Source: Allobosea psychrotolerans (GTDB taxonomy: Bacteria; Pseudomonadota; Alphaproteobacteria; Rhizobiales; Beijerinckiaceae). From it: a stretch of DNA of 64,000 nucleotides. This document shows, piece by piece, positions 61,641 through 64,000 of this stretch. A program made the position numbers and the translations under genes. The stretch is from positions 1 through 64,000 of the forward strand of contig NZ_PQFZ01000010.1 in NCBI RefSeq assembly GCF_002917105.1, read 5' to 3'. The notes beneath the pieces are model-generated. The model worked only from the letters and a program-made list of their open reading frames with translations, was not told the origin of the DNA and did no database searches. Position 1 is the first letter of the stretch, and each line of letters opens with the position of its first letter.

Positions 61641-63011
61641 CTACACATCTGCGCCTTGGAGCCCGGCGCTCTGGAGCGCCGCCCGCTGGACTTCCGTCAC
61701 CCGCGCCAGGTCGAAATCCTCGATCTCCGCCTCGAACAGGCGATGGAAATTCAGTTCCGCGTCGAGATGCAGGAAGACGCCCCCGAGCCCGATCGCGGCG
61801 CGGTCCATGAAGACGAATTCGCGCGGCACCGTCACCGGCCCGCGCCGCTTCAGGGCCTGATGCACCTGGAAGGCCTGCTTGCGGCCATACTCGGCCGGGC
61901 TGACGTCTTCGGCGATGCGGCGCGTCCGGTCCTCCAGCAGCGGCCCGTAGATAAAGCGCGCCCAGATGTTCAGCGTGTCGACGAGATCCTTGGTCAGCCC
62001 CTTGAAGCCCCAGGTCTCATAGGCGTGGACGACGCGGGCGGTATCGCCCTCCAGCAGGCCGCGATAGAGATCGACCACGCCGCCGACGAAGCTCGGCGGG
62101 AAGATGCGGATGCAGCCATAGTCGAGCAGGTTGATGCCCTGCGCCGCGCCGCCTTCCGAGAAGACCGTGTAGTTGCCCAGATGCGGATCGCCATGGATGA
62201 CGCCGTGATGGCTGAAAGGCCGCCACCAGGCCTTGAACATCGCGGTCGAGATGCGGTCGCGCGCGCCCTGGTCGTCCTGCTTATGGGACAGGATCGGGCT
62301 GCCCTCGAGCCAATGCATGGTCAGGAGCCTGCGCGTCGACAATGAGGCTTCGAGCCGGGGCACCCGCACCTCCGGCGTGTCAGCCAGGATCTCCTGATAA
62401 AGCGCGATATGCTTCGCCTCGCGAATGTAATCGAGCTCTTCGCGCACCCTGGCGCCGATCTCCTTGGCGATCTCGGTCGTGTCGATCACCGGGTCCATGC
62501 GCCGGTGCAGGGCGAACAGGATGTCGAGCTGGGAGATGTCGGCCTCCACAGCCGACTCCATGTCGGGATATTGCAGCTTGCAGGCGAGCGGCACACCCTC
62601 CAGCGTCGTCGCACGATGCACTTGCCCCAGCGAGGCCGCGGCGGCCGGCTTCAGGTCGAACTCGGCGAAGCGCTCGCGCCATTGCAGCCCAAGCTCGGCC
62701 ATCATCCGGCGCTTGACGAAGGCAGCTCCCATCGGCGGCGCCTGCGATTGCAGCTTCTGCAATTCGGCGGCGTATTCCGGCGGCACCACATCGGGAATCG
62801 TGGCGACGAGCTGAGCCACCTTCATGATCGGGCCCTTCAGCCCGCCCAGCGCCTTGGCCAAGGCCTCGGCATTGCTGGCGTTGCGGCCATCCAGCCCGAA
62901 CAACCGCGTACCGGCGATGCGCGCCGCGACCCCGCCGACATTGGCCCCGACACGGGCATAGCGCGCAGCGCGGGCGGAAAAGCGGTTGGCTTCGCTATCG
63001 TAGTCGGACAT
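61641..63011 (-). CDS. ABC1/UbiB-type atypical kinase
   Basis: A 456-residue protein of the ADCK/UbiB family. The N-terminal gating motif appears as MKVAQ (residues 63-67), where Ala replaces the Gly of the usual KxGQ. The Ala-rich loop PAAAASLGQVH (122-132), Lys145 in ACKLQYP, the catalytic-loop-like HGDPHLGNY and DYG metal motif follow. UbiB/ADCK members support ubiquinone synthesis with an ATPase-like activity. No ubi gene is adjacent. No transmembrane tail is obvious. Confidence 0.9.
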   Translation of the reverse strand: MSDYDSEANRFSARAARYARVGANVGGVAARIAGTRLFGLDGRNASNAEALAKALGGLKGPIMKVAQLVATIPDVVPPEYAAELQKLQSQAPPMGAAFVKRRMMAELGLQWRERFAEFDLKPAAAASLGQVHRATTLEGVPLACKLQYPDMESAVEADISQLDILFALHRRMDPVIDTTEIAKEIGARVREELDYIREAKHIALYQEILADTPEVRVPRLEASLSTRRLLTMHWLEGSPILSHKQDDQGARDRISTAMFKAWWRPFSHHGVIHGDPHLGNYTVFSEGGAAQGINLLDYGCIRIFPPSFVGGVVDLYRGLLEGDTARVVHAYETWGFKGLTKDLVDTLNIWARFIYGPLLEDRTRRIAEDVSPAEYGRKQAFQVHQALKRRGPVTVPREFVFMDRAAIGLGGVFLHLDAELNFHRLFEAEIEDFDLARVTEVQRAALQSAGLQGADV

Positions 63012-63126
63012 GGGGCGTGACGGACCGTTCTGGTGGTTGTCATCCCCATGTAGGCCGGCGCGGCGCGAACGCCAGTGCAGCCGATCGTCTCAGCCGCGAG
63101 AGGCGCAGCTCGGATGCACCCACCGA

Positions 63127-64000
63127 TCAGAGATAGCCGACCAGCCCCTGCGAGGCATTGCCGCCCAGCCGCCCCTGCGTCGCCTGGATGCTCTGATAGG
63201 TCTGGACGAGCTGGCTGGTGAAGCGGTCGCTGACCCCGAGCGCGGCTTTCTCCTCGGTGCTCATGGCGGCGTATCGGTTGACGAGGGCGAGGCTCGCGCT
63301 CGCGCCGTCGCTGCCGCCGGACGTCGCCTTCAGCGTATCGAGCACGCTTGCGCGGTTGCGCTGGTCGAGTTCGGTCATGGCGGTACGGATTTCGCCCGCC
63401 GAGAAGGCCGAGCCCTGGTTGAGCGCGATTGCCGCCAGCGAACGGTTGTCGAAAGCGCTGAAATCGACCTGCTGCCCAGTCTTGTCCGAATCGTCGAAGA
63501 CCAGCTTGGTTCCCTTGTCCTTGGCGCTGTCGGCCTGCGCATCGAGCAGCGCCCGCGCATTGGCGGCCACAGCTGCGATGCTGGTCTGCGGCGTGCCGGT
63601 CCCGCCGGCCGAGGCCTTGCCGAGCAGGGCCTGGACGGGATCGGCCGCATTCTTGGTCACGGGCGCTTTGCCGGGGTTCGCGCGTGCCACGGCAGCGCCG
63701 TCGACCAGAGCTTGTTTCTGGTCCTGCCAGGCTTTCGTCGCCTGCTCGTCGGGCCCAGCCGCATTCACATAGCTCAGCGCGGCATCGTAAAGGCCGACAT
63801 AGTTCCCGGTGTGCCGGGCGACAACGGCATAGGGGGTCAGCGCAGCATCGAAGCGTGATTGCAGCGCCGTCGCCGCGGCCGCACTCTCGTCCTTGGAGAA
63901 AAGCCCCTGGGCATTGGCAGCAACGGCCGACAGGGTGGCGCGGCTCTGGCCGGTCAGATCGACCGCGACCTTGCCGTCGATCAGCGCCGAGGAAATCCCG
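63127..64000 (-). CDS. Unidentified protein, C-terminal part (cut by window edge)
   Basis: The minus-strand frame is open from 63127 to the window edge, so only the last 290 or so residues are seen. It is rich in Ala, Ser, Gly and Gln. Two stretches look related, LSAVAANAQGLFSKDESAAA and IAAVAANARALLDAQADSAK, spaced about 115 residues, suggesting a repeated unit. It ends RLGGNASQGLVGYL. No signal, membrane segment or known motif is visible in this part. I do not recognise the family; a secreted or surface-associated protein is possible. Confidence 0.6.
   Translation of the reverse strand, partial: GISSALIDGKVAVDLTGQSRATLSAVAANAQGLFSKDESAAAATALQSRFDAALTPYAVVARHTGNYVGLYDAALSYVNAAGPDEQATKAWQDQKQALVDGAAVARANPGKAPVTKNAADPVQALLGKASAGGTGTPQTSIAAVAANARALLDAQADSAKDKGTKLVFDDSDKTGQQVDFSAFDNRSLAAIALNQGSAFSAGEIRTAMTELDQRNRASVLDTLKATSGGSDGASASLALVNRYAAMSTEEKAALGVSDRFTSQLVQTYQSIQATQGRLGGNASQGLVGYL

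Overview
The window is GC-rich alphaproteobacterial chromosome, most likely order Hyphomicrobiales (Rhizobiales). A Bosea-like genus is my guess from overall gene content; no search was run. The evidence is the gene neighbourhoods typical of this order: zapA / 6S RNA / 5-formyl-THF cyclo-ligase / metallophosphoesterase / yebC / ruvCAB on one strand facing tkt-gap-pgk-fba on the other; suhB-like phosphatase followed by a MotA-like/OmpA-like pair; rpmE / DUF1465 / DUF1192 / quinone oxidoreductase / TrcR (DUF1013); and three-subunit transhydrogenase pntAA-pntAB-pntB beside a small aa3-oxidase subunit IV. No tRNA, rRNA, CRISPR array or prophage was recognised.

Layout. 0-5 kb: edge of an IS5-type transposase, a DUF2852 membrane protein, a TetR regulator, ybgC thioesterase and a two-domain glycosyltransferase. 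4.7-8 kb: a tightly coupled ruvC, ruvA-GNAT-ruvB-DUF3828 set. 8-11.4 kb: TSUP permease, yebC and a soluble globin-coupled chemoreceptor. 11.4-15.9 kb: metallophosphoesterase, fau, a well-folding 6S RNA, an MFS/TetR efflux cassette that appears to interrupt the zapA-6S-fau neighbourhood, then zapA and DUF4164. 16-22.5 kb: Calvin/glycolysis block tkt, gap, a membrane coiled-coil protein, pgk, a small coiled-coil protein and fba. 22.6-29.1 kb: a catabolic accessory block (TRAP transporter dctPQM, SDR remnant, FAH-family hydrolase, GntR regulator, EthD-like protein, BenE transporter). 29-34 kb: ThiE-like protein, SEL1-repeat protein, inositol-monophosphatase family, proton-channel/OmpA pair. 34-40 kb: universal stress protein, cytochrome c, LysR with cyclase and DUF1989 genes, ABC exporter. 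40-44.5 kb: rpmE and cell-cycle-associated genes with a CtrA-type box and a candidate sRNA. 44.5-49.1 kb: prpE, TSUP permease, acyl-CoA ligase. 49-54.5 kb: YidB, GlsB-type membrane protein, two YdcH proteins, purEK, rpsU, TPR lipoprotein. 54.4-64 kb: alpha/beta hydrolase, GNAT, pnt genes, oxidase subunit IV, LysR/oxidoreductase pair, ABC1 kinase and the end of an unidentified protein.

Most of the window is housekeeping. The signals most worth checking are non-coding: a CtrA consensus box followed by a compact transcription unit ending in a strong terminator (about 40.9-41.05 kb, minus strand), the 6S RNA at 12.9-13.07 kb, near-identical operator palindromes for the TetR/MFS cassette, and a perfect palindrome between the GntR gene and its divergent target. 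Among proteins, the notable points are an acetyltransferase embedded between ruvA and ruvB, a globin-coupled receptor that seems to lack the usual proximal histidine, and an SDR gene reduced to its last 40 codons. Several families of intergenic palindromic repeats (a roughly 105-bp composite element in three copies, and others) punctuate the gaps.
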